NCBI GenBank assembly: GCA_905221605.1
Contig: CAJNDS010001635.1
Location: 184,001 to 248,000 of the forward strand
Direction: 5' to 3'
Length of the DNA: 64,000 bases
Origin: Symbiodinium natans
Taxonomy: Eukaryota; Sar; Dinophyceae; Suessiales; Symbiodiniaceae
In this document: piece by piece, positions 43,966 through 57,400 of the stretch
Layout of the letters: every line of letters begins with the position of its first letter
How positions within the stretch are numbered: the first letter of the stretch is position 1
The notes under the pieces: model-generated
What the model was told of the DNA's origin: nothing
The model's input: only the letters and a program-made list of their open reading frames with translations
Database searches by the model: none
Program-made: the position numbers and the translations under genes

Positions 43966-46875
43966 GATATGTCCTGTAGGAGGGACATAGAACAGCACCT
44001 ACTCGTAGTGGACAGTCGGAAGGCCCGTGCACGTGACATCTTAATCGTCTTAGCCCACCGTAAAAGGTTTCCAAATCCTAAATCCATACTGTTGCGCTAT
44101 AGTGAGTCCATGGGCCACGAATCCTCGCCAGCTTCGTCCGAGTTGTGAGCTAGGAAACTCCGGAATCCCCAAAACCACCCTAAACACTAAACCCCAGCCA
44201 ACCTCAAAACCTTCGACCTTGAGGCAGGGGCCTGCCACCACGTGGCCCATGCCCAATCCTTGGGCCGCCTCCTACCCCCAGTGGCCTTACGGAGGCGCCT
44301 TTTCGTTCAGGGCTTTTGGGGACTTTTTGGGGGCATTAGGGTTTATAGGCCCTCACGATGTCGCGCTGACAGCTCAACTGAGTATCTAACAGAGAGCAGG
44401 AGAGAGAGACAGACAGAGAGAGAGAGAGGGAGGGAGGGAGGGAGGGAGGGACTATGGGACTCAAGGACAATCTGGGCGCGCTCGCGCGCGGGGGAGAAGG
44501 GACACCTGCCTGCCCCTCAAGCCAAGAAGAAGAGGAGAGCCAGAGAGGGAGCGAGAGAGAGGGGGGTTGTAGGGTTGAGGGTTTTGGGACGTGCAGCCCA
44601 TGGCTCTGTGGCTTAGAGGATCAAAAGGGCCTGTTCTCTTTCGCGGTTGTTTTGGGTATTTATCATTTCAGCACGTTTAGCGCCTTGTGTCGAGAATCCA
44701 GGAGCGTATAGGCCCAAGTGTCGCCTGACAACGGAAGTGCCGGATTCAAAGCTCATGTGACCTCTGATCCTTGCAGGTCCGGGACCTTCCCACATCCGTA
44801 ATCCCAAGCCTTTCAAGCTCAGGTCTTCGAGTTTTTCTAGATGAGACCCAAGAGGCCCAAAGCCCAAAGCCACCTTAAGACGAATCCACCGAAGGCGCGG
44901 CGAACTACAACTACTGGGCTTGGGCAGCGTGGCTTGTCTGGATAGTGGCGGGCACTATGTGGTTCAAGCCACGTGCTCGCTGTCAGGCGGTTTCCATTTT
45001 CGATGTTCTTTGAAGCGCTTTTGCAAGGTATGGGGACACCTTACAAAGACAGTAGGAACCTCCTTTCCCATGACCCTGCGAACCGTCAGCACGCGAGTTC
45101 AGCTTTGAGCGACAGTAGTGTTGTCGCCCTATCTGTTCGAAAGCACAAGCAGTGACTGGGCTGCCGCAATTTTGCATTGAAAAACTCGCTTCTTGATCCC
45201 CAAGACAAGACCTCCAGCTTCGAGCCCATCCGGAACACGCAGTAAGCAAGTTATAGAGGGTTTAGGGTTTAGGGTTCAGGGAAGGTGGTGCAGGGACTTT
45301 GCTTGATCAGCGGGTGTATGTGCCCTCGGAGGACGGTGGCGCAGCAGCAGGCGACTCGATGGCATCCCAGAGACCCCAAAATCCTCAGCAGCGCCTGTAC
45401 TTCTTCAGAACTCTGAAGGAAAGCAACTGCCCCAAATGGGCTCTTGTGGTGGGGCAAGCCTTGGCTTGAGATGTTTGGCGATAGCCAAGAGTTCATTGTC
45501 TTCAGAAGCTGGAGGCAATTCTACAGTGGCCCGGCCTGCTTTGACTTCAGGGAAAGACGTACACACTTCACAGCGTTTAGCCTCTTCGAAGACCAGATAT
45601 CCACAGCTTACTGTGCCCTGCAGCAGAGGCCAAAAAGTCAAAGAAGCGACGGCCGAAGAAGGAGAAGACTCCTGGCAGGTTAGAAATGTTTATTGTGCTT
45701 ACAGCGTTGTCCAACCTGGAGGTGATACGTACGTAACTGTTGGAGAGCGCCCTTGATTGAGTGCCGTGAGCTTCATCACTATATGGCTCCCTCTCTACCA
45801 TACCTGCATATCTGGCATATGATATGCAGGCAATTTGACTTCATAAGCCATCTCGCGGAACATGCATCCTTCATGATCTTCTTCGGAAGCATGGCTGGCG
45901 CGATGTCATCAGGAAAGGCAGGCACGAGGAGACCAAAGGGAAGAAAAGAAGGAAAGAGGCTCGCCAAGTTCTCGGCATGTACTTGTATTCACAGAATGCT
46001 GGACAGGTAGTTGGGCCACGGGTCCTGGGTTGCCGCAGTGTTTCTTGCTTGTTCCCGGTGTTTCCTGCACTTTTCCTGTTGTTCGGCTTGGGGTGGGTGG
46101 GGGCGGGGGCGGGGATACGAACGTCATTCATTTTGCGTCCATGCACAAAGCACTGGTAATCACAGCGTTTTCGCCTCTTTGTACAACAGACTGTGCGTTT
46201 AGGGTTTAGGGTTTAGGGTTTAGGGTCATGTTGCGCGTGCTCTTTCGACATGGCGATCCCCTGCGACTGCGAGCCGTGCTCCTGCTCGGGCTCCCATTGA
46301 AAAGACTTCGGGTTGAGGGACCCCTGAAGTTTTCAAGGCTCTACTTGGGAGTCCGTCAATCGAAAGAGAGGTGGATCCTTCTTTATTGCTTTGCAGGTCG
46401 AACAAAGCCGCTCCCTCGAACCTGGCACAACGACCCTGAACCCCAAAGAACATAAGTCCACCTCCCCGCCTCTCCAGTCTCCGAAGAAGAAGAAGCGAGT
46501 ATCGACTAGCTACTTGGCAGTGGACTGCTTCTAGGGTCTGATTTGCGTCAGGCTTTGCTTCAGGGTTTACGGTTTAGGGTGTTGGGTTTCGGGTTTCTGC
46601 TTTGAGAAGTTGTTTTTTTTGGGAACCTTCAACATAAGTCACCATGTTTGGGGCCATGCCGCCCCTTCACCTAATTTAAAGGGTTAAGCTTCAGTTTCCC
46701 TCAATACTAACAATAACAATAGTAAGAATAGCAATGCCCAACAAAAAAACATTAAGAGTTAATAGTCACAATGACAAAGTGATAATCACACCAAGAGTAA
46801 GAATTAGTACTACCCATAAAGAATTACAGTATTAACATTATTCATAAGAGCAATGGTTACAACATACAAAAATTG
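43966..46875. other. gene-poor region
   Basis: A GA/GGGA microsatellite lies at 44391-44450, with TTTAGGG tracts at 45258-45280 and 46198-46226. A frame around 45440-45680 ends at CTCCTGGCAG/GTTAGAAATG, which resembles a 5' splice junction, but I cannot confirm a gene or choose between overlapping frames. Confidence 0.4.
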
Positions 46876-46978
46876 CTTAGTAGCTGAGTGAGTACACTTT
46901 ACACTTTTTGGAACACTAGACTTCCCTACAGAACTGAAAGTGTACTCTTTTGGGGGGCTTATGAACTCAGCAACTAAG
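46876..46978. mobile_element. MITE-like element, CTTAGTTG family, copy 2
   Basis: Left end CTTAGTAGCTGAGTGAGT and right end CTCAGCAACTAAG, with the same ACACTTTACACTT core as the copy at 2411. No target duplication visible. Confidence 0.7.
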
Positions 46979-47119
46979 TAATAACAAATCAAAAACACAA
47001 ACGACAAGCTGAAGCCAAGAATTCGACCCCCAGGCAGCTCCTCGTGTGACGAGGAGAGCAGCGTCGAACCCCTGGATCCAGCGCCCAAGGGCCAAAGCAA
47101 CTGGGACCCTGAAAGCGGG

Positions 47120-47195
47120 CGGTTTAGGGTTTAGGGAAAAGGATTTAGGGTTTAGGGTTTAGGGTTTGGGGTTTGGGGTTTGGGGTTTAGGGTGC
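47120..47195 (+). repeat. TTTAGGG array with GGGGTTT variants
   Basis: About nine G-strand units. Confidence 0.9.
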
Positions 47196-47370
47196 AAGAC
47201 GTGGGGCCTTGGGAGTCTGGAGAAGGGGTTTCTCGAGCCCTCCTCACAGCTTTCGGCCCCTCTTTCTGCTGGTTCAGGGCTGAACCCTTGCCGTGTGGGT
47301 TGAGCCCCTTGGCCTTCCACCCGAACGCCTCGGTTCTCTGCCAAGCTCATATGGCTGTATAGTGTAGAGC

Positions 47371-47476
47371 TTGCGATGTTCACCCTTCTAATGACTCACA
47401 GTCCGTAGTAGAGATTTTCGTATCCCCTATCATTTTCGCTGTTAAGGGCTGTTAGTATTAGGTGGGAACATCCCAA
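47371..47476. mobile_element. MITE, TTGGGATG family, diverged copy
   Basis: Left end TTGCGATGTTCACCCTTCTA and right end GTGGGAACATCCCAA; the CTGTTAGTATTAGG arm is recognisable. No target duplication. Confidence 0.7.
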
Positions 47477-48716
47477 CGTATGGCCTTTAAAACCAACTCA
47501 TTGTTCCTGATTTTATCGGGAACTTGGAGGTTCCGTGGCAGCGCCAGGGGTCAGCGAGCGCTTTAACGACCTCATGGCTGGCATCCAGGAGCATTCTAGG
47601 GATGGAGGAATGTTTAGGGATTAGGGTTTAGGGTTCAAAACTGACCATGTAGTAGAGTTCCCTCGTGCGATTTGCCATGCCCTTCTGTACAGCTAGGGTG
47701 GTTGTATGAGGCCCCAGCTTGGTTTTCTTGGATGCAAGTCGATGCAAATGTCATCGTGCCAGCTGATGTGCAGAGTCTGGGTTCGAAGATGGGCTTTAGA
47801 CCCCACATGCAAAGTGTTTGGAAATTCGCCCTTGGCACCACAACTTGTGTGCATGTGCTCGTGGTCCTCAATGCCCAATCAGCTTACTGGTGGCCCACCT
47901 GCCTCAAGGGTGGTGGGACTGCGCTTCGATGCTTCAAGCTCTGTACAAGACCATTGTCAGGTGTAGGTGTGTGTGTGGGTGTGACTCCAGCTGTCAGCTG
48001 TAGAAACAGCACAGATGTTGCAACTGATCGAAAAGTCTGGGTGCTACCGGTGTGCTCACGCACTTCGTTGGGTATCAACGCGGCTGTCCAGCCACCAGCA
48101 GCGGGCTGGATAAATTCCATGAACCAGAGAAGACCTCAGAGGTCGTTGGTCCTCTTTGTGAGTTGTCTGAGCTCCTTGCTATACTTGATCAAAGTCTTGA
48201 TCGTTTTGACCGTTGGACCCCTAAATCCTAAACCCTAAACCCTAAACCTTAAACCCTAAACCCGAAACCCTTTGGAAACGTTGACAATTAGTCTGGCCTG
48301 CCGAGTGTTGAGGGTCCAAAGATTTTGTGTAAGCACCCCAGGCCCCGAAGCCCCAACATGCCAAAGGGCTGAACCTAACATGACTCATCGACTGCGCAGT
48401 CCTCACAAGAACTATATGGTTCGTCGCAGAGTTGTTATTGTTTGCCTACCATAACCCGTCGGCTCTGCAGTCACACAGAATTGTATGTTCGTCACAGAAT
48501 TTTTTTCTGTGGTGTTTGGTGCAAAGTGGCTTGGCTTCTTGTGGCAGCCTGCTCCTCCCGGTGTTTGTCCTTTTCCCTGGTATGCCCCGCAGAGCCCTGC
48601 TGGGTGGACTCTGGGCGTGGCAAAACAAAACCTGCAACTCAAACCTAAGCCTAAACCCTCAACCCTAATCCCCAAACCCTTAGCCACCCGAAGCACACCC
48701 AATCCCCGACTTTCAG
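47477..48716. other. no supported gene; telomere-type tracts
   Basis: TTTAGGG units at 47620-47636 and CCCTAAA units at 48220-48275. A long + strand frame without an early ATG (47672-48238) runs into the telomere-type tract and has no recognisable motif; I do not call it. Confidence 0.35.
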
Positions 48717-48852
48717 CCAGGACGAAGACAGCGACGGCGAGCCGAAGAGCGGCGGCCCAGGAGGGGCCCGCAGTCTGCCACCATTTGGGGAGTTCCAAGA
48801 GTTTCAAAAGTTCCTACAAGAAGGGTTATCGTTCTTGAGGTACATGAGGTGA
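48717..48852 (+). CDS. possible last exon with acidic, then helical C-terminus (unrecognised)
   Basis: A pyrimidine-rich CCCGACTTTCAG precedes an open frame (QDEDSDGEPKSGGPGGARS, then FGEFQEFQKFLQEGLSFL) ending in TGA at 48850-48852. The composition (acidic linker, then amphipathic helix) looks like a real protein terminus. No upstream exon can be joined: the sequence before it is telomere-like. No family assigned. Confidence 0.33.
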
Positions 48853-49790
48853 GGAAAAGCACATTTGGTCGACTGTTGCTTCCTGATGCTTGAGGGTGAA
48901 GCGGGCCAGGTTAGTGGTGTTTTTTTTTCTAACGAGGGTCATTCAACTCTGCGTTTGCAAAATGGGCCTGCCAGGGTTGAAGATAGACTTTTGCTTAGCT
49001 TCATCCATCGGGTTACAGTGTACCCAACGAACTTAGTGCCCAAACAGGCCCGAGCCCTGCGGTTTAGTTTAGGGTTTCGGGTGTACGGTGATTTTTTGAA
49101 GGCGCAGAGCCTTTCGATCCTGAAGCGGTTCCGTGGCTGGGCTGCGAATGGCAAAAGCTTCAAGGGGTTCGGGCTGGTGAGACAACATTTTGAGGGCTGA
49201 ATCAAGACTTCGGCTTGCATTCGCAGGTCGTCGACTTGAAAAGATTTGCCTTGAGTCCTGCTTGGAAATTGACAAAGCATTCACCGTGTGGACATTTTCG
49301 AGCAATAGCCTCCTCCTCATTGGCATGATGATGTGGGAGCAAGAGACTGTGGGGTCAGTGGAAACTTGTCCTGCAACACCGTGCAGGCTTTGAAAGGCTG
49401 ATGCGGGGGAGAAGCCTCTTCAAAAACAAAGACCGTAAGCCAAAACTCATCTCTGACCAGCGAGTCAAGAGTTAACAGTCCTAGATCCCCCCAACGCTAA
49501 GCCCTGAAGCCCGAAAAGCCTTAAAATCCGAAAACCCAAATCGCAGAGTGAGGCATGAGGAGCGGAATGAACCGCAGGCCTACCAGTGACTGCCCCTTCG
49601 TCTTTGGGGTGTGGGCAGGTTTCAAGGATTGCCCAACCTACCCGTGCATTTTGTTTAGGGTTGACACGAGTGCTAGGGTCTCAGAGTGTTGCTAAGTCTT
49701 TCCGGCCAGGATGTCATAGCCCGGATGCAAACAAAAAGGGTTGACAGGCTTGGAGCTTAGGCAGTTCCTGTGGGCACACGTTGGGAAGTT
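48853..49790. other. no gene recognised
   Basis: Short open frames only. The ATTCGCAG/GTCGTCGAC at about 49219 could be an acceptor, but the following frames are not convincing. Confidence 0.35.
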
Positions 49791-49792
49791 GA

Positions 49793-50515
49793 CCCTAAAC
49801 CCTAAACCCCAAACCGGCCCCAAACCCAAACCCTAAACCCTAAACCCAAACCCTATAACCCCTAACCCTAACACTACGCTCATAACTCCTACACGCAACC
49901 CAGAAGCCCAGCAGGACCTGCATCCATGCCCCTCAGGCCCCCAAAAGGCATCTGCCTCTTAGTAAGCCATAGCTCTATGCCCTAACTTCATCAACCCGGT
50001 CAGCCTTATGAGTAAGTCCCTACACAAACCTTAGAAACCTTGTGGAAACCAAGCGCTGCAAGCCCTATAATAACTAAACCCCAAACCCTAAACCCTAAAT
50101 CGTAAAGTTGGGCTCTGAAGTGAACTTCTGTGCGAAGCATTCTCTCTACAGTTGCCCGTGGATGGCTGGACGGGGGGCAAAAACCCCTGAACTTATAGGG
50201 CCTAAACCCTAAACCCTAAACCCTAAACCCTAAACCCCAAACCCTAAACCCTAAACCCTAAATCCTAAATCCTGAATCCTAAATCCTAAACCAAACCCCA
50301 CCGGCGCCTCCAAAATAGCCGCGGCCCCTCCAGGCGCCGAGTGAGTCACCCGCGACCGTGGAGGTGCCAGGACAGGGTTTAGGGTTTAGGGTTTGGGTTT
50401 AGGGTCGGTTTAGGGTTTAGGGTTACCCTAAACCCTGCAAGCCCAGAACCAGAGGGGCCCAAAGACTATTTGCAAGTTGTTTTGGGTTTAGGGTTCAGGG
50501 TTTAGGGTTTAGTTC
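49793..50515. repeat. dense cluster of telomere-type tracts
   Basis: C-strand at 49793-49880, 50085-50110 and 50200-50292 (about 13 units with CCTAAAT variants), G-strand at 50376-50428, a short C-strand run at about 50425-50440 and G-strand at 50488-50515. The 50200/50376 pair brackets an 83-bp GC-rich insert with a short protein-like frame (PTGASKIAAAPPGAE). Confidence 0.9.
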
Positions 50516-50780
50516 AGGGCTCCATTTTGGTACAGACTCAAGCCCGAAACCGGAAGAGGGTGGACAGCAGCTGGGGTCCCAGACCCTTCCTGCCAGTGAT
50601 GGTTGTTCATTGCTGAAGGTCTGTCGGCATTGAGGGCTTGTTGGCCCCCAAGCTGGTTTCTCAGGTTTAGGGGTTTCTGTGTAGTGCTCCATGTCAGAAA
50701 CCACGCATCATGATGCAGCTTGATAGTGGAAGCCCCCTGCAAATCCCGCCGCTCTAAGGGTAGCTACTTGGGCCCTTATT

Positions 50781-50885
50781 ATGGTCCCTTACCTCCTGTA
50801 AAGGGTTCTGATGTATGGGCCCTTGGGTTCTAGGGTATATTAAGGGTATCTAAGGGGTCCTTTAGGGCCCATACTAAGGGACCAT
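50781..50885. mobile_element. possible inverted-repeat element
   Basis: ATGGTCCCTTA (50781-50791) and its exact inverse complement (50875-50885) bound 105 bp, with GGGCCC-containing partial inversions inside. No other copy is seen in the window. Confidence 0.4.
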
Positions 50886-53480
50886 GTATCTATTCTAAGA
50901 ACCGCTATGTACATGGCCAACTCCCTGAACTTTAAAACCCTTGACTGGCAGGACCAGCCACAGGATCTCCGGCAACACAGGAGGTGGATTATGGCAGCGA
51001 CAAGGATGGGAGGGCTGTGCTGAAACTGCGAGCATCTGAGGTTTCATTCAAGCAAGCTGCATGAAAAACAGATTTGGCAGAGTCTTTCACAAGATGACTG
51101 CGAAATTAGGACTATAAGGTGCAGGATAGGGATCACCGGGATTCGCCACCTTGAAAACGACGTGCGTGCGCGAGCGGTATCCGCTTTCCGTCTTGTGGGC
51201 TCTGGGCGCGTTGTGGGTGGTGTTGCAGATCGATCAACCCTGGGGACCAAATGAACCTTAAAATTATTACCCTATACTACTAACTATAATTCCTAGTAAG
51301 GTATATGAACCATAAACCTAGGGTTGGATTCATTAAGGAGCCGGCCCGGTCTGAGTGGTGGAGGAACCTTGCGTCGCGTTCCTGAACATAGATGTCTAAA
51401 ACGTCGGCGCCTATATTTCCTGCGCATGTGTTCACTCTTCATGTTCTGTGCAACGCTATGCGACAGCGCTAAAGCCCCCGAGCGCTGGAGTCATGAGCCC
51501 GAGGCAGGAAATGCTCCACACCCGACACCCCTAAACCCTAAAACCCTAAAACCCTATACCCTAAACCCTAAGCCCAAGCATCATGAAGCCCCTAAAGCCC
51601 TAGTCGGGTGCTTGGCAGAGCCAGATTGAGGCTGCATCTGTTTCTGAGTCGGTGGAAGGCAACCGCGCTAATAAACATGCTGCATATTCCTGTAGGGCCA
51701 ATAAGACCCAAAAGCGTGAAGCATGTTCGCAGCATCAAGAACTTGAGCCCTAAGCCCTATAAACCTTAAACCCTAAAACGAAGAATAGGAGACGCAGCTG
51801 CTCGAATGGCTAAGAAGCCTGGACGGCGGCAGAGGCCTGAAACGCGAGCACCCAAACTCCTGAAGCTGCAATCCCCAACCAACACCGGTGTTCGGGCATT
51901 AGGCGGTTTAGGTGGGTTTAGGTGCGGTCAGCTTCCTTTCAAACTTTCGGCTCTTCCTATTATTTTCGAGCAATCAGGCAACTAACCTTCTCCTCTTCGG
52001 GGGAGCGCAATATAGTACAATCCCCCGTCTGACGGGTTAAGACCTTTAATTCCCTGGTACAGGGTTCGAGGAGGTTCAGAAGCCACTCATGCCTTGCCGG
52101 CGCAGCACCGCTAAACTGTGGAGCTTCGCAAGATTCCAAATCGTGACAGTACACGACCATCAGGAGCATGCCGTCTGCCTGTCTCTGCTGACAGTATAAA
52201 GCCCGGTGCAGGTGCCCTTGTCCAGCGCCTCGGTTGCTCTGGCCCAGATCATCCAGTTCGAACGTAGTCAGACGTCTATGTTTCAGGATAGGGAAGACAC
52301 ATGGACAGGCGCAAGAATGGCCACTAAGTTGGCAAACTTAGTATATTGGTTTCCTTTTCTGCAGCTCGAAGCTTTACCTTTTGAAGGCTAAACTTCAGGA
52401 AGTACGACACATGGGCCTTGGACAATTGGGCTTCTTCTGATGGGCACTTTCATCAAACAATTGCCCAACACAGTCAGCTTCAAACCTCGCTGTGACATAG
52501 CAGGCTAGACATAAGCACAGTCGTCCCAGGCCTATCATGTAGCAGGACAGATGCTCCGCAAGACCCGAATGCATGTTGAACCCCGAGCTCTGAAACTTAA
52601 GAGGCAGGAAGGTTTGCAAGGTCGTGGGTTTAGGCTCGAGGCGTTTCAGGGCTTAAGGATGCTTCATGTGGTTTGCCAAGGGCGGTTAAAGAGGCCCGGC
52701 TGCTGCAAACGGGTTTGGGAATAATATTCATTCAGTTGTATGTGCATGTATAGATATATACATATACATATACATATGTCCTTTTTATTATTTCTGAACA
52801 TACATGTTGTTTTTCGTTGTTTGCATTGTCGCTTTGGGGAGGAGGGGGGGTAGTGCATTGCGTTGGCCTGGGCTCAACAGGACCCGTCGGGCCGTGGTTT
52901 CTTTCGGATGCTTCCTTGTGTCACGTTTGAGGTACTTCTCCAAGCTGAAGGAAGAGCTGCGTGGCATGCATCAGTGATCTTTATGCGCCCGTCAAGCAAG
53001 GCCCCTAAGGTTTTTGGCTTCCCACAATGGGCTTCCCATCTTAAAATCGTTCAGTGAGACTCCATGTGCATCACGTATTTGGGCTTCGAGAGCGGTTATA
53101 AGTATGGCACGAGTAGGTGTACAGCCTCATTTGGCGTATTCCAGCAGATCCGACATGTCCCCAGCCGTCGGAACTTGATAAGCCCGACACCTTCCCGAAA
53201 CCGCCAGACCCTAAACGTGGACCCGGACTCCTGCAACCTTGTTGATGTAGGGAGCTCGGGAGTTACGAACCTGGGGTTTCTTTAACGGACTGTACGTAAC
53301 AGTATTGGACATCTGTTACATGTCCACAATCCCCTGCAAACAGCCAGTGGCTAACCCCAAGCACCTCTGGGGAGGCATGGGTAGGCCCTAAGTAGGATAT
53401 TTTATACTTTTCCATCTTGGTGGAAGACAGTCATCCTTAGGAATAGCTTTCAGAAGGTTTGAAGGCTTTAGGGTTTCGGG
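50886..53480. other. no gene recognised
   Basis: CCCTAAA tracts lie at 51528-51580 and near 51750, and a TA/CATA microsatellite at 52748-52780. No supported gene. Confidence 0.4.
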
Positions 53481-53484
53481 ACAT

Positions 53485-53679
53485 CGTAGGGTTTAGGGTT
53501 TAGGCTTTAGGGTTTAGGGTTTAGGGTACTTACAAAAGCCTCTATAGGTTCGACTCCGACTTCGACCAGCTGGCCTCCGCCCGGCGCACAGATCAGGCTC
53601 GGGTCAAGCAGGGATGGGGGGATTAGGGTTCATGGTTTAGGGTTTAGGGTTTAGGGTTTAGGGGGGGGGGGGGGGGGGG
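53485..53679 (+). repeat. TTTAGGG tracts and poly-G around an exon-like insert
   Basis: G-strand units at 53485-53528 and 53625-53662, then a G run at 53661-53679. Confidence 0.85.
53548..53626 (+). CDS. exon-like fragment between TTTAGGG tracts (unrecognised)
   Basis: After CCTCTATAG, one frame reads FDSDFDQLASARRTDQARVK and then QGWGD. It ends at a TAG (53624-53626) that is partly made by the following TAGGG repeat. The sequence is helical and charged, with GC-rich third positions. It may be an exon of a gene whose introns hold telomere-like repeats, or a captured fragment. Confidence 0.3.
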
Positions 53680-53931
53680 AGGGAGAGAGTTGCGGGTTTG
53701 AGGTTGAGGGTTTGTGCAGGGTTTGTGTGGGGTTTTTGTGGGGTTTGAGCAGGGTTCTGTAGGGTTTGTGTCAAGTTTGTGTGAGGTTTGTGTAGGATTT
53801 GTCTTGAGGATGCTTCTTTCTTTGTGTTGGCTGCCAGGGTTTACACAATCCACATGTTCAAAGAAGCGGCTGCTGCAAAAGCGGGCCGTGTCACTTGGGT
53901 GGTTTTGTGGGCGGTTGGTTATGACTAGGGT

Positions 53932-54035
53932 TTGCGATGTTTCCCCTCATGCTAACAATCCTTTATCGGGATTCTAATACCCCCTTATTATAATCCCGAT
54001 GAAGGACTGTTAGGATTAAGAGGGAACATCCCAAA
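53932..54035. mobile_element. MITE, TTGGGATG family
   Basis: Left end TTGCGATGTTTCCCCTCATG and right end GAGGGAACATCCCAA. Long AT-rich central palindrome (CCCCCTTATTATAATCCCG). CTAGGGTT before and GTAGGGTT after agree at seven of eight positions but are slightly offset from the expected ends, so they are only a possible target duplication. Confidence 0.82.
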
Positions 54036-54362
54036 GTAGGGTTGTAGTTGTCGTGATACAGTTGCCCTCCGTGGAACGCGCCCTGGAAGATCCCCTGTAT
54101 GACGCCTTTGAGCAGCCACGTGAATGTACAGACTGGCTCCGCCCCCACTTCTCCCTCTTCCCTTCTTGAACATACTTCAACCCTCAACCCTCAAGCCTCA
54201 ACCCTAAACATCCATAAAACCCAATACCCTAGACCCTGAAACCCTCAACTCTAAAAACCCCTGAAACCAAAAACCCCCCTTCGAAGGCAAGCGGCCTCCT
54301 GGGCGCAGTGGACCCGGTCTTCTGGGAGGCAGGAGACCAGGATGCCCCCCCATGTTCATGCT

Positions 54363-54471
54363 CTTAGTGGTAGAGTAGGTAACCTTTTACCTTTTTGGGG
54401 GACAATCTAATTTATAAAATCCCAGGCCCAAAGGTTAACCTTTAATTCCCCCAGGTTACTGGACAACTAAG
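54363..54471. mobile_element. MITE-like element, CTTAGTTG terminal family, divergent
   Basis: Left end CTTAGTGGTAGAGTAGGTAA and right end GGTTACTGGACAACTAAG are imperfect inverted repeats (CTTAGTTG...GTAACCT). No target duplication. Confidence 0.55.
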
Positions 54472-57400
54472 TATTCCCGGAGAGCCGGGTAGCCGTTAGT
54501 TGAAGGCATGTTGCTCAGGGTTGAAGCCTTCTGAAAGAGGGCTTCTCTATCGTCATAATTCGCGAATAAGGCAGCTGAAGCCAAGGTCTGCGGTGTGAAG
54601 CAGCTCGGGCATCGGCTGCTCCTCGCGAAGGGCTTGCGAGCCCTTCCGCCCGGGGCCCGAATGGTTCAGGGCGCGTAGGTCGGCTTCTTGGAGGTCCCCG
54701 CGTTTTGTGGGGAAGGGGGAGAGGTAAACCGGACATTGAGGGCTTACATCAGGGCACAATGCTTCAAGCGCTGTGTAGGGCTTAATTAATTTGCTTTTGT
54801 GGGGTGGAGAGGTGAGGGTCAGAGGAGGGGGGAGCTGTAACCGGTTCCACAGCCGTCCCTCAAGCACTTGCAGTCACTTGCAGAGAGCACATGGTGATTG
54901 ATTGTATTCAGAAGCCACGCTGGTGCTGAGGCAAAGGGTCACGTGTGTGTCTCTTGTGTGGCTTTTGCCCTAAATCCTAAACCCTAAGCCCTAAGCCCTA
55001 AACCCTAAACCCTCAGGGCCCTGTAGACCCTCTGAAGCTCAAGGTGCCCTAAGCCTCGAGCCAGGTGCCCTAAACCTCAAGGTGCCCTGAACCCGAAACT
55101 TGATGACGAAAGCATCCCTCCATGAAACTACCCTAAACCCTAAACCCTGAACCCTAAACTTGAGAACGCGCTGGCATCCTTTCATGAAACTACATCCTGC
55201 ATGGTGGCTGCAGGTGAGGAGCACCATGTCGCTGCAGTCCTGCTTGTCAAAAGATGGCGAGGGATGGCAGGGGCAGGTTCTATCTATTAGAGCGAGGAAC
55301 CTTGTAATCACATAGACAAATAAATGAATGGACAAATGATAAATTAGTAAATAAATAAATAAATAAATATATATATATAGACACACACATATACATATAT
55401 ATATATATATAGATCTATACATGCAACGAGAGATTGCAGGGTTTAGGGTGTATAAAGGGTTTAGGGCTTAGTTTGCCAAAAGTACCAGTATGGGGCTCTT
55501 TTACTATTTGCGGTCTCCATGACTGTGTATTTCATCTGGGTGAGGGTGCCCGAAGCAGGCCCAGTCCTCTGCCCTCCACCCCCAAGACTGGACCCCTATA
55601 ACCCCCAAGCCCTTTAGACACCGTGCGCTCGGCCTGTTTAGGGTTTAGGGTTTAGGGATTCGGGTTGTACGCGCGTCCCGGCCTCAGCCCAGGGGTTAAA
55701 AAAGGGATTCGGGTTGGATTTTGCATCGATGCGGGCCCAGATAGAGAGGGCAACCTGGGCTTCGAAGACGCAACCCCGAACCCTAAACCCGAAGCCTCAA
55801 AACCCTATACCAGACTGATGGCTCAACGAAGCCGCGAAGCCCTCGGCAAGTTAGGCTATTGGGTGGCTAAGGGAGGGTTTAGGATGAAGCTCCAGAAGTA
55901 ACAAAAGTACCTTTTTTTGGCCAGGTGGCTCAGGGACATACTCGTGCTTCTGAATTCAGTGCCGGTGTTGCTCTCATGGGCTTTCCGCCGACCGCGGCAC
56001 ACTTCCTGTCAGCACGAAAGCTCCCAAGCGCATCGCATGCAAGCTGATGCAAACAGAGTGCTCACACAATGGGTTTGATTCCGACAACTTCGAGTCACCA
56101 CATCCCTCTTCACTCCATATCCTGGAAGGACTCTTAGGACGCGGTTTCCCGAAGCTTTGAAGGACCCGAACCCTGAAACAAGTAAACCCTAAACCCCAAT
56201 CAGCCCCAAACATGTTTAACCCTAAGCCCCTAAGCCAATGCACTCTAAACCCCATCGCATGTCACAAATGGATTATGGGTCTTGGGCCGCATGTGCGGCG
56301 CTGGGTCAGGTGGCGACCCCAGCACCTCTTGTGAGTCAGGTTATGGTTAAGGTTTTGGGTTCAGGGTTAGGGTTTAGGGGTTCTGGGTTTGAGGTTCAGG
56401 GTTCAGGGTTCTAAATGAGTGCTGGATATTTGGCGGCAGTCGCTGCCCTTTGACAACATGACACTTTCGGAAGTTTCAACCCCCAACCCCTAACCGCTGC
56501 CCTAAACCCTGCAAACCTAAACCCCAAACCCCGGGCAGCAGAGCAGAAACCCTATCAAGGTCGTAATGAAGCCAAGCCGGGTGGGCTTCATGCCCACAGA
56601 CTTGTCGTACTCGACACTAGTTGGGCAACGGGCTGTGGGGTGGGGGGCGGGGAGGCAGAGCACACTATGCTTGTGCTATACTTCACGTAGCGAGTACTCT
56701 TCGTAAACTCTATTTGGTTAGATGTGGCGGCTTGTCTCGGGCTTGCCATTTGTCCTTTTCTGAGCATGCCAAAAGCTGCGAAATCATCCCTCCATCAGCA
56801 GTGCCCTGTCGTGAAGCCGTCCGGTCAGTACGAGCCTCCTACATGCTTTCTGCGGTATGCCCAAACACCTGCACGTCCGAAAGTCACTTGCACATATAGG
56901 CAACCCGAACAGTTTCTGAAACGTCACCGAGTGCAAAAAGCTAACCTCTCCTACACCTTCCCCGACGCCTTAGGTCACATACCGCCTCCTCCCTTCGTGG
57001 TTGCCGGGGTCCTGGGTCCTTGGTAGGTTTGCGAGGGAGGAGTGAGGGGGGGAGGGGGGGGGCTTAGACTTCGTGCAGCGAAACATGCAAAAGTGAACTC
57101 GGAAGTCTCGGCGAAAGCCCGGTGCAGCTATTGAGGAACCCTGTTTGTGCACCAGAGACTCAGAGAGATATGTAAGATATGCAGAGGTGCAGCCCGAAAG
57201 CTTGGAACATCTTGGAACCATTCTGATAACTGCCAAAATTCACAAATATAATCCACACCTTGCCAAAAGGTATCCCCCTGTTTGGATATTTTATGCTGCA
57301 GGCAGAGTCTTCACGTCCCGAAGCTCAGAGAACGCGGAGGCAGAGACTTGCCAAGCTGCCGCAGAGCCTTCTATGCCAACCTCAGACGTTGGGCAGTCTT

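Noticed and set aside
47672-48238. 188-codon plus-strand open frame
   Set aside because: Starts at TTG, has no recognisable domain and ends by running into telomere-type repeats.
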